17,014 bases of DNA. Origin: Massilia sp. UBA2604. Lineage in GTDB: Bacteria; Pseudomonadota; Gammaproteobacteria; Burkholderiales; Burkholderiaceae_D. Below, one piece after another: positions 6,693 through 14,502 of the stretch. The position numbers and the translations under genes are program-made. Every line of letters begins with the position of its first letter. Positions within the stretch are counted from its first letter, which is position 1. The notes under the pieces were generated by a model. The model was given only the letters and a program-made list of their open reading frames with translations, was not told where the DNA came from and made no database searches. The stretch is taken from assembly GCA_002339265.1 (NCBI GenBank), contig DDKG01000246.1, forward strand, positions 1 through 17,014. Direction: 5' to 3'.

Positions 6693-7714
6693 GCGCGGCG
6701 CTCCAGCGTGAACAGGGGACGGATGTCGCCCGCCACCGCGCCGCGCGCATTCCTGATTTGCGGCTGGCGGTAGCGTTCGAGCGCCGCCCTGCGCCCTGCG
6801 TCGAGCAGGCCGAGCTGGTCGAGCACCGCGTACACCGCCGGATGCAGCGCGCGGCTGTTGCCGTCGGCAATCTTGATCGCGATGCCGATCCCGGCCGAGC
6901 GTACGCCGATCGCCTGCACCGCGTCGGCGCCGATCTTGGCCACCCAGTCGCCGCCGCCGGCGGTCATCCAGTGCAGGTCGGTGCGTTCCTGGCCCGACAC
7001 CATGTCGGGCCGCGCCGTCATGGCCTCGCCCAGGATGCCCATCGCGCCGCCCAGCCGCGGGTCGTTGCTGCCATGCGCCAGGCGCGCATACAGATGCGCC
7101 AGCGACGACAGCGGCAGCGCATAGTTCGGCGCCGAGCAGCCGTCGAGCCCGGTCGGCATGCCGTCCGCCGGCAAGCCCACGGTGTCGGCCAGGGTGGCGC
7201 GGATCGCCTGCTGCAGCGGGTGGCCGCGCCCGACGTAATCGGCGGTCGGCGCGTCGTGCAGGCGGCACCAGGCCAGGAAGCCGCTGTGCTTGCCGGAACA
7301 GTTGTGATGCAGCGGCGTCCACTCGGCGTCCTGCGGCGGTTTTTCGCCGGTGAACTCGTAGTGCAGCGGCTGCGCGCAGCCGCATTCGAGGTGGCCGGGA
7401 TCGAGGCCGATCTTGTCCAGGATCGCGCGCACGCCGGCAAGGTGGATGTCCTCGCCCGAATGGCTGGCGCACAGCAGCGCCACTTCGTCCTGCGTGAGGC
7501 CGAAGCGCGCCGGGCCGTCGGACAGGATGAAGGGCAGGGCCTGGAACGGTTTCAGGGCGGAGCGGGTGAAGGTCGGATAGTCGGGGTCGCCCGCCGACCA
7601 CAACAGCCGGCCGCGGGTGTCGACCACGGCGATCGAACCCCAGTGCACGTTTTCGGTCACATGGCCTGAATCGGGATAGCCGCGCGTGGTCGCGACGAGG
7701 GGAATCGCTTGCAT
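6689..7714 (-). CDS. L-asparaginase, Rhizobium etli AsnII-like family
   Basis: This 341-residue enzyme hydrolyses L-asparagine to aspartate and ammonia. It belongs to the asparaginase family typified by the inducible R. etli enzyme, unrelated to E. coli AnsA/AnsB. The residues named for that enzyme are all visible at a constant +4 offset: Ser52 and Lys55 (TRSALKPF), Ser84 (ASHSGED), Cys139 and Lys142 (NCSGKHSG), and Cys193 (LDGCSAPN). The catalytic and metal-site residues are therefore intact. There is no signal peptide, so it is cytoplasmic. I chose ATG 7714 because MQAIPLVATTRG begins the conserved region; 26 more upstream codons are open but look non-coding. No strong ribosome site is seen. 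It is the first gene of a two-gene unit with the SDR. Confidence 0.9.
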   Translation of the reverse strand: MQAIPLVATTRGYPDSGHVTENVHWGSIAVVDTRGRLLWSAGDPDYPTFTRSALKPFQALPFILSDGPARFGLTQDEVALLCASHSGEDIHLAGVRAILDKIGLDPGHLECGCAQPLHYEFTGEKPPQDAEWTPLHHNCSGKHSGFLAWCRLHDAPTADYVGRGHPLQQAIRATLADTVGLPADGMPTGLDGCSAPNYALPLSSLAHLYARLAHGSNDPRLGGAMGILGEAMTARPDMVSGQERTDLHWMTAGGGDWVAKIGADAVQAIGVRSAGIGIAIKIADGNSRALHPAVYAVLDQLGLLDAGRRAALERYRQPQIRNARGAVAGDIRPLFTLERRA

Positions 7715-7890
7715 GGTTTGGTCTGCTTCGTTGTCGATGTCCTTAATGTACGGCATCCGTATGCAATGCAGACACACGGTTGGAAAGTCCATTCCGTTAG
7801 GGCTTGCTTAAGGCCAGGCATCCAGTCGCGGCAAGCGGCCGTATCTTGGTTCGACGCGTGTTTTCGGCACTTCGTCGCCCTTACCCGCAC

Positions 7891-7946
7891 TTCATTCCAT
7901 GGCTGCTTGAGTACCTTCAGTGCCCCGCTAGACTGGACTGATCGCC
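7891..7946 (+). promoter_or_regulatory. Promoter of the first small exported gene (duplicated block, copy A)
   Basis: TTGAGT (7907-7912) and TAGACT (7929-7934) are separated by 16 bases and fit sigma-70 hexamers. They lie about 60 bp before the ATG at 7993. The whole 56-bp block aligns without gaps to 8452-8507, including TTGAG, GCTAGACTGG and a terminal ATCGCC. Confidence 0.65.
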
Positions 7947-7992
7947 TGCCGTACGGGTTTTTCCATCCAATTTGTCGTGAAAGGTTTTTACC

Positions 7993-8340
7993 ATGCGCAC
8001 CAGGAATATCGCCGCGTTCGTTACCGCGTGCTTCATGCTGCTGTCCGCATCCGCCAGCGGCGCCGTCGTTTCGGAACCGCGCCACGTCAGTCCAGCGATG
8101 GCCAAGCGCGTCAAGGGCAGCTACGCGCTCGACGACGGCCGCACGCTGCGTGTCAGCGAAAAAGGCAGCAAGCTGTATGCGGACCTGGGTGACGGCCCGG
8201 TCCAGATTCGCCACGTCGGCGACGAGCGCTTCGAGGCGGTCGGCACCGACCTGCGCCTCGACTTCAAGGGCGGTCCATTCCCGTACGCCGTCGTGCTCAG
8301 CGCCGGATCGGCACGCCAGGTCGCATCGAATCCGCGCTGA
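7993..8340 (+). CDS. Small exported protein of a tandem family, copy 1 (unknown function)
   Basis: This is a 115-residue protein I do not recognise as a named family. A Sec-type signal peptide is clear: MRTRN basic start, a hydrophobic AAFVTACFMLLSA core, and a likely cleavage after ASASGA. The mature part of about 90 residues has a conserved core shared with the next two genes: GSYALDDGRTLRVSE, LYADLGDGPVQIRHVG, then RFEAVGTDLRLDF. These look like short beta strands joined by DGR and GDG turns. The Cys at position 13 of the signal core is not in a lipobox. GAAAGG (7979-7984) lies 8 bases before the ATG. It has its own promoter at 7907-7934. The product is probably periplasmic or secreted; function unknown. 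Confidence 0.85.
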   Translation: MRTRNIAAFVTACFMLLSASASGAVVSEPRHVSPAMAKRVKGSYALDDGRTLRVSEKGSKLYADLGDGPVQIRHVGDERFEAVGTDLRLDFKGGPFPYAVVLSAGSARQVASNPR

Positions 8341-8451
8341 AGAACAGCCCGAAAACAGGCATGCAGACGGCGTGCAGACATGCTCGATCGGGGCCCATAT
8401 GCACCTCCCGTTCACCTCACGTTTTCAGCATTTCATCGCGCCTTTCGGCGA

Positions 8452-8507
8452 TTCATCCCACTGCCGCTTGAGCGCGCGCGAAGTCTGGCTAGACTGGGTT
8501 CATCGCC
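8452..8507 (+). promoter_or_regulatory. Promoter of the second small exported gene (duplicated block, copy B)
   Basis: TTGAGC (8468-8473) and TAGACT (8490-8495) are 16 bases apart, as in copy A. The flanks TTCATCCCA, GCTAGACTGG and CATCGCC match copy A position for position, while the spacer itself differs. It lies about 130 bp before the ATG at 8625, so the leader is longer than that of the first gene. Confidence 0.65.
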
Positions 8508-8624
8508 AGACAAACAGCAGCCCTGGCGACGACGAAACACGTGGACCACGCGGCCTCTTCACGAGCGATCGAACGCTTGCCGCCCAGGTTCTTCTCTCGC
8601 ACTCGACCTGAAAGGAAAGACATC

Positions 8625-9023
8625 ATGCGCATCAAGCACATCGCCCTGTTCGCCATCGCCGCCGCCACCGCCAGCCTGTCGCTGTCCAGCCATGCCGCCC
8701 CACAGGGCGCCGGCAAGGAAATCGTGGAAGTGCGCAGCTCGCATCAAGAGGTGCGCATGCCGCCGTTCGCCTACGACCGCGTGCAGGGCGAATATGCGCT
8801 CGAGGACGGCCGCACCCTGCAGGTCAGCGGCAAGATCGAGGACGGCAAGCGCGCGCTGTACGCCGACCTGGGCGACGGTCCGGTCGAACTGATCCACGTC
8901 GGCAAGAAGCGCTTCGTCGCGGTGGGCAAGGACCTGAACATGCGCTTCGAGGGCGAGCGCGCGGCGCATACCGTGTACGTGCGCGAAGCCGGCAACCGCG
9001 CGCTGGCGGCGACCCAGCGCTGA
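8625..9023 (+). CDS. Small exported protein of the tandem family, copy 2 (unknown function)
   Basis: This 132-residue protein has a signal peptide MRIKHIALFAIAAATASLSLSSHA with likely cleavage after SHA. The mature region repeats the family core: GEYALEDGRTLQVSG, LYADLGDGPVELIHVG and RFVAVGKDLNMRFEG. It has a short insertion (KIEDGKRA) before LYAD compared with its two relatives, and its C-terminal third is the most diverged. AAAGGAAAG (8611-8619) precedes the ATG by 5 bases. The sequence from CTGAAAGGAA through the first codons is nearly identical to that of copy 3, so the ribosome site was duplicated with the gene. Copies 2 and 3 are probably one transcript from the promoter at 8468-8495. 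Confidence 0.87.
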   Translation: MRIKHIALFAIAAATASLSLSSHAAPQGAGKEIVEVRSSHQEVRMPPFAYDRVQGEYALEDGRTLQVSGKIEDGKRALYADLGDGPVELIHVGKKRFVAVGKDLNMRFEGERAAHTVYVREAGNRALAATQR

Positions 9024-9056
9024 TCCCCGCGAACCCCAGCTGAAAGGAAGAACATC

Positions 9057-9437
9057 ATGCGCATCAAGCACATTGCGTTGTTCGCCGCGGCGGCCCTGGT
9101 GGCGCTGCCCACGCTCGCCGCCGCGCCGCCAGCATCCGATAGCGCCGTGGAGATACGCGCCGCCCAGCCGAAGAAATCCTATGTCGATCCGCTGATGACC
9201 AAGCGCATGCAGGGCGTCTACCGGCTCGACGATGGCCGCGTCCTGCGTGTCAGCGAAAACCATCGCAGGCTGTACGCGGACGTCGGCGCCGGTCCGGTCG
9301 AAATCGTCCACGTCGGCCGCGATCGTTTCGAGGCGGTGGGCAGCGACCTGAGCCTGGACTTCGAAGGCGGCCCGCACCCCTACGCGGTGGTGCTCAAGAG
9401 CGGACCCGAACGGCGGGTGGCCTCAAGCCTGCGTTGA
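9057..9437 (+). CDS. Small exported protein of the tandem family, copy 3 (unknown function)
   Basis: This 126-residue protein starts MRIKHIALFAAAALVALPTLAAA, a signal peptide whose first nine residues equal those of copy 2. The core is again present: GVYRLDDGRVLRVSE, LYADVGAGPVEIVHVG and RFEAVGSDLSLDFEGG, ending PYAVVLKSG like copy 1. The mature part is closer to copy 1 while the signal peptide is closer to copy 2, so the copies look mosaic. AAAGGAAG lies just before the ATG. The gap to copy 2 is 33 bp with no promoter seen. Its last 15 bp overlap the 3' end of the convergent pirin gene. Function unknown. Confidence 0.87.
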   Translation: MRIKHIALFAAAALVALPTLAAAPPASDSAVEIRAAQPKKSYVDPLMTKRMQGVYRLDDGRVLRVSENHRRLYADVGAGPVEIVHVGRDRFEAVGSDLSLDFEGGPHPYAVVLKSGPERRVASSLR

Positions 9438-10289
9438 ACCGAAGCGTCCGGCCTGGTAGTCGGCGATCGCCTGCACGATTTCTTCGCGGGTGGTCATGAC
9501 GAAGGGGCCGTGCGCCACCACCGGTTCGCGGATCGGTTCGGCATGGCCGAACAGCAGCAGCGAATCGGCCTCGGCCCGGATGTGCAGGGCGTCGCCGTCT
9601 TCATTCAGTTCGACGAGTTGGTGAGCGTTGACGAGATCGCCGTGATCGCCCACGCCGATGCGTCCCCGCACCACGTACAGCAGCACGTTGCGTGCTTGCA
9701 GGCCGGCGACCGTCAATCGTCCTCCGGCCTGCATCGCGACCGTGCTCATGAACACGCCGGTGAGCGACTGCACCGGCCCCGTGCTGCCTTCCCATTCGCC
9801 GGCGATCAGATTCATGGTCACCTTGCCGTCATCGAGCGGCAGGGCGGGAATCTGGTCGCGCTGCAGGCCGGTGTAGGCGGGCGCGCTCATCTTCAGGCGC
9901 GAAGGAAGATTCACCCACAGCTGCAGGATCTCGAGCGGGCCGCCGTGCTCCATGAACTCGCGCGGCGACACCTCGGCGTGCACGATGCCGCTGCCGGCCG
10001 TCATCCACTGGATGCCGCCGGCGTGGATCACGCTTTCATGGCCGGCGCTGTCGCGGTGCGCCAGCATGCCGTCGACGATGAAGGTGACCGTCTCGAAGCC
10101 GCGGTGCGGATGCGGTCCGAACGGCAGGCCGCGGTTGTGCGGACCGTAAACCTGCGGGCCGTGGTGGTTCAGGAACAGGAACGGGTCGATCTGGTCGAGC
10201 TGGTTCGACGGCACCGGACGCTGCGTCAGCAGGTCGCCGATGTCGTCGCGCAGGGCAGGGTGCAGGCGGTGGATGGTCTTGTCGGTCAT
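9423..10289 (-). CDS. Pirin family protein
   Basis: This is a 288-residue bicupin of the pirin family. The metal-binding residues known from human pirin and E. coli YhhW are present in the N-terminal cupin: His60 and His62 (GPHPHRGFETVT), His104 and Glu106 (GIVHAEVSP). Bacterial members include quercetin 2,3-dioxygenase-active proteins and regulators of central metabolism; which applies here cannot be read from sequence. The C-terminal cupin (LLYVVRGRIGVGD onward) lacks ligands, as usual. I chose ATG 10289 (MTDKTIHRLHP) because homologous pirins start about there; further upstream codons are open but lie in the divergent promoter region. No good ribosome site is visible. The 3' end overlaps the small exported gene by 15 bp. 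Confidence 0.92.
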   Translation of the reverse strand: MTDKTIHRLHPALRDDIGDLLTQRPVPSNQLDQIDPFLFLNHHGPQVYGPHNRGLPFGPHPHRGFETVTFIVDGMLAHRDSAGHESVIHAGGIQWMTAGSGIVHAEVSPREFMEHGGPLEILQLWVNLPSRLKMSAPAYTGLQRDQIPALPLDDGKVTMNLIAGEWEGSTGPVQSLTGVFMSTVAMQAGGRLTVAGLQARNVLLYVVRGRIGVGDHGDLVNAHQLVELNEDGDALHIRAEADSLLLFGHAEPIREPVVAHGPFVMTTREEIVQAIADYQAGRFGSTQA

Positions 10290-10402
10290 GGGCGTTTTCT
10301 CGTGGTGCGAAGGGCGTAACGATACGCGGAAAACCGCGGTCGCGTGCGCACGGCGCTGTGCTAGACTTCTTGCGCTTTTGCAATCCAGGAGACCGGCACG
10401 AT

Positions 10403-11926
10403 ATGTACAAGAAAGCCTTGATTGCCAGCCTGGTGCTGGCATGGACCACGGCGGCATGCGCCGCCGCCCCTGCACCCGCGCCCGCGCCGAGCGAGGCCGC
10501 CGTCAGCGCCGCCAAGTACGCGGTCGAGACCTACCGCAACGACGTGGTCGATACGCTGGCCAAGCTGGTCAGCTTCAATACGGTGGCCGATCCGCGCTAC
10601 CCGTCCGACAAGAACCCGGTCCACATCGCGTTCAAGGCCGCATTGAAGCAGGAAGCCGAGCGCCTCGGTCTCGATTACCAGGACCATGGCTGGACCGCGA
10701 TCGTCGGTCTCGGCAAGGGCAGCGAGCGGGTCGGCATCGTGACCCATGGCGACGTGCAGCCGGTCGACCCGAGCAAGTGGAAGAAGTCGCCTTTCGTGCT
10801 GGACCGCAGCAGCGAGCCGGGCAAGCTGATCGCGCGCGGCGCCGAGGACGACAAGGGGCCGATCGCCACCGCGCTGTATGCGATGAAGACGATCCGCGAC
10901 CGCCAGATCCCGTTAACCAAGCGCATCGAACTGTATGTGTACATGGGCGAAGAATCGGACTGGGGGCCCCTGACCGAATTCCTCAAGACGCACGTGCCGC
11001 CGCAAATGAGCATCACGCTGGACGCCGAGTATCCAGTGGTGACGGCGGAGAAGGGCGGCGGCGCCGTGGCCGTGACGATCCCGAAGGCGGGCGCCGCGAT
11101 CCCGGCGGCCGGCGACGCGTACATCGCCGAATTCCGGGGTGGCTCCTTCGCGACCCAGATCCCCGAGGATGCCGAGGCGCTGGTCGCCAATGCCACGCCC
11201 GAGATCGAGCAGCAGATCCGCGCACGGGCTGCGTCCCAGGAAGGCATGCGCTATACCTTCGAACGCCAGGGTGCGAACCTGAAGGTGGTCGCGAAAGGCC
11301 TGTCGGCCCACTCGTCCAAGCCGCAGGAAGGCGTCAACGCGGTCAGCATGCTGGCCGATGCGCTGGCGGTGCGCAGCTGGCCGAATACGGTGGCCGGCGG
11401 CGTGGTGAACTACCTGAACGACCTGGTCGGCACCGGCTACTACGGCGAGAAGTTCGGCAAGATCGCCTACCGCGACAGCTTCATGGGACCGATGACGTTC
11501 AAGCCGACCGTGATCCGTCAACTCGACGAAGGGATCGAGGTCGCGATCAATGTGCGCCGGCCGCGCGGCAAGACGAACGAGCAGCTGACGTCCGAGATCC
11601 ATGCGGCGCTGGCCGACTGGCAGGCGCGCCGGCTGCCGCTGGCGAACATCAAGGTGGGCGTGCGCGACCCATGGATTCTCGAGAACGCGCCGCAGGTGCC
11701 GACCCTGCTGTCGACCTTCGCCTATTTCACGGGCATGAAGGATGCAAAACCGGTGGCGATCGGCGGCGGCACCAATTCGCGCCTGTTCCCGAATGCGGTC
11801 AGCTTCGGTCCGTCGATGCCGGGCAAGAAGTACACCGGGCACTCGGAGCATGAATTCATCACCACCAAACAGCTGTTGCTGAACCTGCAGATGTATACGG
11901 CGGTGCTGGTCGAGTTGGCGCAGTAA
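10403..11926 (+). CDS. Exported M20 family dipeptidase/metallopeptidase
   Basis: This is a 507-residue zinc peptidase of the M20 (PepV/Sapep-like dipeptidase) family, which cleaves small peptides. The signal peptide MYKKALIASLVLAWTTAACA precedes an Ala/Pro-rich linker (AAPAPAPAP), so it is exported; the TAAC near the end is a poor lipobox, so lipidation is uncertain. Metal-site residues are His115 and Asp117 (THGDVQP), bridging Asp149 (GAEDDKGP), the base Glu183 with Glu184 (MGEESDWGP), Asp207 (LDAEYP) and His483 (HSEHEF). The dimerisation-lid motif LSAHSSKP and the GGGTNSR loop are also there. AGGAGA (10387-10392) lies 10 bases before the ATG. A -10-like TAGACT sits at 10362-10367 without a good -35. 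It is divergent from the pirin gene. Confidence 0.91.
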   Translation: MYKKALIASLVLAWTTAACAAAPAPAPAPSEAAVSAAKYAVETYRNDVVDTLAKLVSFNTVADPRYPSDKNPVHIAFKAALKQEAERLGLDYQDHGWTAIVGLGKGSERVGIVTHGDVQPVDPSKWKKSPFVLDRSSEPGKLIARGAEDDKGPIATALYAMKTIRDRQIPLTKRIELYVYMGEESDWGPLTEFLKTHVPPQMSITLDAEYPVVTAEKGGGAVAVTIPKAGAAIPAAGDAYIAEFRGGSFATQIPEDAEALVANATPEIEQQIRARAASQEGMRYTFERQGANLKVVAKGLSAHSSKPQEGVNAVSMLADALAVRSWPNTVAGGVVNYLNDLVGTGYYGEKFGKIAYRDSFMGPMTFKPTVIRQLDEGIEVAINVRRPRGKTNEQLTSEIHAALADWQARRLPLANIKVGVRDPWILENAPQVPTLLSTFAYFTGMKDAKPVAIGGGTNSRLFPNAVSFGPSMPGKKYTGHSEHEFITTKQLLLNLQMYTAVLVELAQ

Positions 11927-12126
11927 ATGCGTCCGAGGTCAATCATTACAACGTGGGATGGAGACCGAGAAACATTGCATATCGTCTAAATTTTCCACAG
12001 GTAAAAACTGACGTGCATGCCGGGGTAGAATGTTAAATCGCGTGACTTTTACTCCCGGCATTTACCCGGTTGGTTTGACTATCGAGTGAGAGCAGCGTTC
12101 TGCCACACCTCGAATAGTACAAACAT

Positions 12127-14385
12127 ATGAGCCAGCTGAAATCGGAAGCTACCCTGGTCCAATGCGAAAACGAGCCGATCCACATTCCAGGCGCAATCCA
12201 GCCATTCGGTGTCCTGATCAGCATCGACGTTCCCACGCTTAAGGTTACCAACGCCAGCATCAATTGCGCCGACATTTTCGGTGTCGACGCCCCAAGCCTT
12301 GTCCACCGTTCCTTGTCGGAACACTTGTCGGAAGCGGCGCTGGCGTCGCTGCAGACGTATATCGGCGCCGACGACCTGGTCGAAGCGGCGCCGCTGACCA
12401 TTCCCATCCTTCACCTCGACACGCAATGCGAGCGGGAGTGGGAGCTGACCGCACATCTCCGGCACGGGGTATTGATCCTCGAAATCGAAGCGTTGTCACC
12501 GGCGGAGGAGCTGTCGACCGCGCTGCAACGATCGATCCGCAGCGCCGTCCACATCGTGTTTGCGGCCACCAGCCTGCTCGACCTGTGCACGCGCACGGCC
12601 GGGCAGATAAGGAATATCACCGGCTTCGACCGGGTGATGATCTACCGTTTCACCGAGGACTGGCACGGTGACGTCATTGCCGAAGCCAAGTCCGACCACG
12701 CGCATTCTTACCTGAACCATCATTTCCCGGCCTCGGACATTCCGGCGCAGGCAAGACGCATTTTTCTCGAGAACTGGCTGCGCATGATTCCCGATGTCGG
12801 GTATGCGCCGGTGCCCATTCATCCGGACCGCAATCCGGCCACGGGCGACGCGCTGGATCTCGGACTGTCCGCGCTGCGCAGCGTGTCGCCGCTGCATCTC
12901 GAATACCTGCGCAATATGGACGTCGGCGCCACGCTTACGCTGCCCCTCATCGATGGCGGGAAGCTGTGGGGCCTCATCGCGTGCCATCATGCGACGCCCA
13001 ATAAGCTGAGCTCCGACCGCCGCCTGGGCGCCAAGATGATTGCGCAGATCGTGTCGTCGCAGCTGGTGCTGAAGGAATCGATGGAAGACCAGCGTTACCG
13101 CGGCGAGCTGAAACGGATCCATGCCAGGCTGATCGCCCGCATCGAGGAAGAAGACGACCTGGTCCTGGGCCTGGTGAAGCATAGCCCCGACGTGCTGGAC
13201 CTGGCGGGGGCCGGCGGGGGCAGCGCCGCGATCCATTACAACGGCAGCTGGACCACGATCGGACAGACGCCGGACGTGACCCAGCTCGAACTGCTCATGG
13301 AATGGCTGTCGACCAACCACGCCAATCAAGAGGTGTATGCGACGAACCAGCTGGGCAGTGTTTTTCCACCCGCCCGGGAATACAAGGAACTGGCCAGCGG
13401 GCTGCTGGCAATGTCGATACTGAAGGCCGACCAGAACTACATTTTCTGGTTCCGGCCGGAAGTCGTCACGACGGTCGTCTGGGCCGGCGAGCCGGACAAG
13501 CGCGTGCAGGTCGATGGCGGCGTCGCCCGGTTGCATCCACGCTTTTCCTTCGCTTCATGGAAGCAGGTCGTCGATGGCGTTGCCGCACCATGGAAACGCG
13601 CCCAGGTCGAGGCGGTGTCGGACTTCAGGGTCAGCGTGCTGGCGTACGGCTTGCGGCGCGCCTTCAGACAGGAGCAGGCCGCCAGGGAGCAGGCTGAGCG
13701 GGCCAGCCTGGAGAAGGAGAGCATGGTGCACATGGTGTCGCACGATATCCGCAATCCCCTGAGCGTGCTGAAGATGACCCTGCAGATGATGCAGATGGAG
13801 CAGGCGCGCGCGCCAGCCATGCAGGAGCAACTGGTCGCGCGCGGCCTGCGGGCGACCGATGCGATCGAACGGCTGGTCACGTCGGTACTGGATTTCGCCA
13901 AGCAGGAGCATGTCGCGCTGTCGCCGGACCTGCAGGTGGAAAACGTCAACGCACTGGTTCGCGAAGCCATTGACCTGGCCTTGCCGCTCGCGCGCAAGGC
14001 CAATGTCGGCCTGGTCGCCGCCGTCGAGCCCGGCAAGCTCATGGTGGCCTGCAAACGGGCGCGCGTCGAGCAGGTCCTGGGCAACCTGATCAGCAATTCG
14101 CTCAAGTTCACGCCGGCAGGGGGACGGATCACGGTCGCGGCGCGGCGCAGTGAGGGCGAAGTGGTCATCTCGGTGGCGGATTCCGGCATCGGCATCGCGC
14201 CGGCGTTGCTGCCCCGGATTTTCGATCGCTTCACGCAGGGAGGGGTGGCTTCGGAGAAAGGCGCCGGCCTGGGACTGTCCATCGTCAAGGGCATCGTGGA
14301 ACAGGAAGGAGGACGGCTCTGGGTCGACAGTACTGTTGGGGGCGGCACGACGTTTTACTTCACGCTGCCGTTGCGTCAGGAATGA
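12127..14385 (+). CDS. bphP: Bacteriophytochrome sensor histidine kinase
   Basis: This 752-residue red/far-red photoreceptor kinase has the order PAS-GAF-PHY-HisKA-HATPase. The biliverdin-attaching Cys13 sits in QCENEPIHIPGAIQPFG; the usual QPHG here reads QPFG. In GAF, Asp204 (PASDIP), His257 (SPLHLEYL) and His287 (ACHHATP) match Asp207, His260 and His290 of the Deinococcus protein at a constant offset. The PHY tongue keeps PRFSF, preceded by WFRPEVV. The kinase part has the phosphoacceptor His539 (SHDIRNPL), N-box NLISNSLKF (Asn653), VADSGIGI and GAGLGLSIVK. Light should switch autophosphorylation and relay to a separate response regulator. None is adjacent, nor is a heme oxygenase to make biliverdin. 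No clear ribosome site precedes the ATG. Confidence 0.95.
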   Translation: MSQLKSEATLVQCENEPIHIPGAIQPFGVLISIDVPTLKVTNASINCADIFGVDAPSLVHRSLSEHLSEAALASLQTYIGADDLVEAAPLTIPILHLDTQCEREWELTAHLRHGVLILEIEALSPAEELSTALQRSIRSAVHIVFAATSLLDLCTRTAGQIRNITGFDRVMIYRFTEDWHGDVIAEAKSDHAHSYLNHHFPASDIPAQARRIFLENWLRMIPDVGYAPVPIHPDRNPATGDALDLGLSALRSVSPLHLEYLRNMDVGATLTLPLIDGGKLWGLIACHHATPNKLSSDRRLGAKMIAQIVSSQLVLKESMEDQRYRGELKRIHARLIARIEEEDDLVLGLVKHSPDVLDLAGAGGGSAAIHYNGSWTTIGQTPDVTQLELLMEWLSTNHANQEVYATNQLGSVFPPAREYKELASGLLAMSILKADQNYIFWFRPEVVTTVVWAGEPDKRVQVDGGVARLHPRFSFASWKQVVDGVAAPWKRAQVEAVSDFRVSVLAYGLRRAFRQEQAAREQAERASLEKESMVHMVSHDIRNPLSVLKMTLQMMQMEQARAPAMQEQLVARGLRATDAIERLVTSVLDFAKQEHVALSPDLQVENVNALVREAIDLALPLARKANVGLVAAVEPGKLMVACKRARVEQVLGNLISNSLKFTPAGGRITVAARRSEGEVVISVADSGIGIAPALLPRIFDRFTQGGVASEKGAGLGLSIVKGIVEQEGGRLWVDSTVGGGTTFYFTLPLRQE

Positions 14386-14390
14386 GCCAA

Positions 14391-14416
14391 CCGCCGGCAT
14401 TGAGCACTGCCGGCGG
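14391..14416 (+). terminator. Candidate terminator of the phytochrome gene
   Basis: CCGCCGGCA and TGCCGGCGG are exact reverse complements around an 8-base loop, 5 bases after the phytochrome stop. A T-rich stretch (GCTTTTCTT) follows only some 20 bases later, so the U tract is not in the ideal place. Confidence 0.55.
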
Positions 14417-14502
14417 CCACTGCGGCCATGTCAGAGCTTTTCTTGCCATATAGTGTAAATACTTCTATTGGTAACGTAGGTGTGGGCCTACAATTTCGGG
14501 AT

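Noticed and set aside
5649..7601. A 650-codon open frame on the minus strand joining the SDR to a long upstream extension
   Set aside because: The upstream 300 codons are the +1-shifted shadow of the asparaginase gene and are Arg/Pro/Ala-rich; the SDR starts naturally at 6692 with ATGA coupling.
7709..8611. A 300-codon plus-strand open frame across the first small exported gene
   Set aside because: Runs out of frame through a signal-peptide gene with a ribosome site and promoter; composition is Ser/Arg/Ala-rich without domain signs.
10362..10367. TAGACT as a -10 box for the M20 peptidase, like the small-gene promoters
   Set aside because: The TTGAG element at the matching distance is absent, so co-regulation is not supported.
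10240..11853. A 537-codon frame overlapping the M20 peptidase on the same strand
   Set aside because: Shadow in another frame; the peptidase frame has a signal peptide and all metal ligands.
12026..12031. TAGAAT as a -10 box for the phytochrome gene
   Set aside because: No acceptable -35 hexamer at 16-18 bases upstream; left unannotated.
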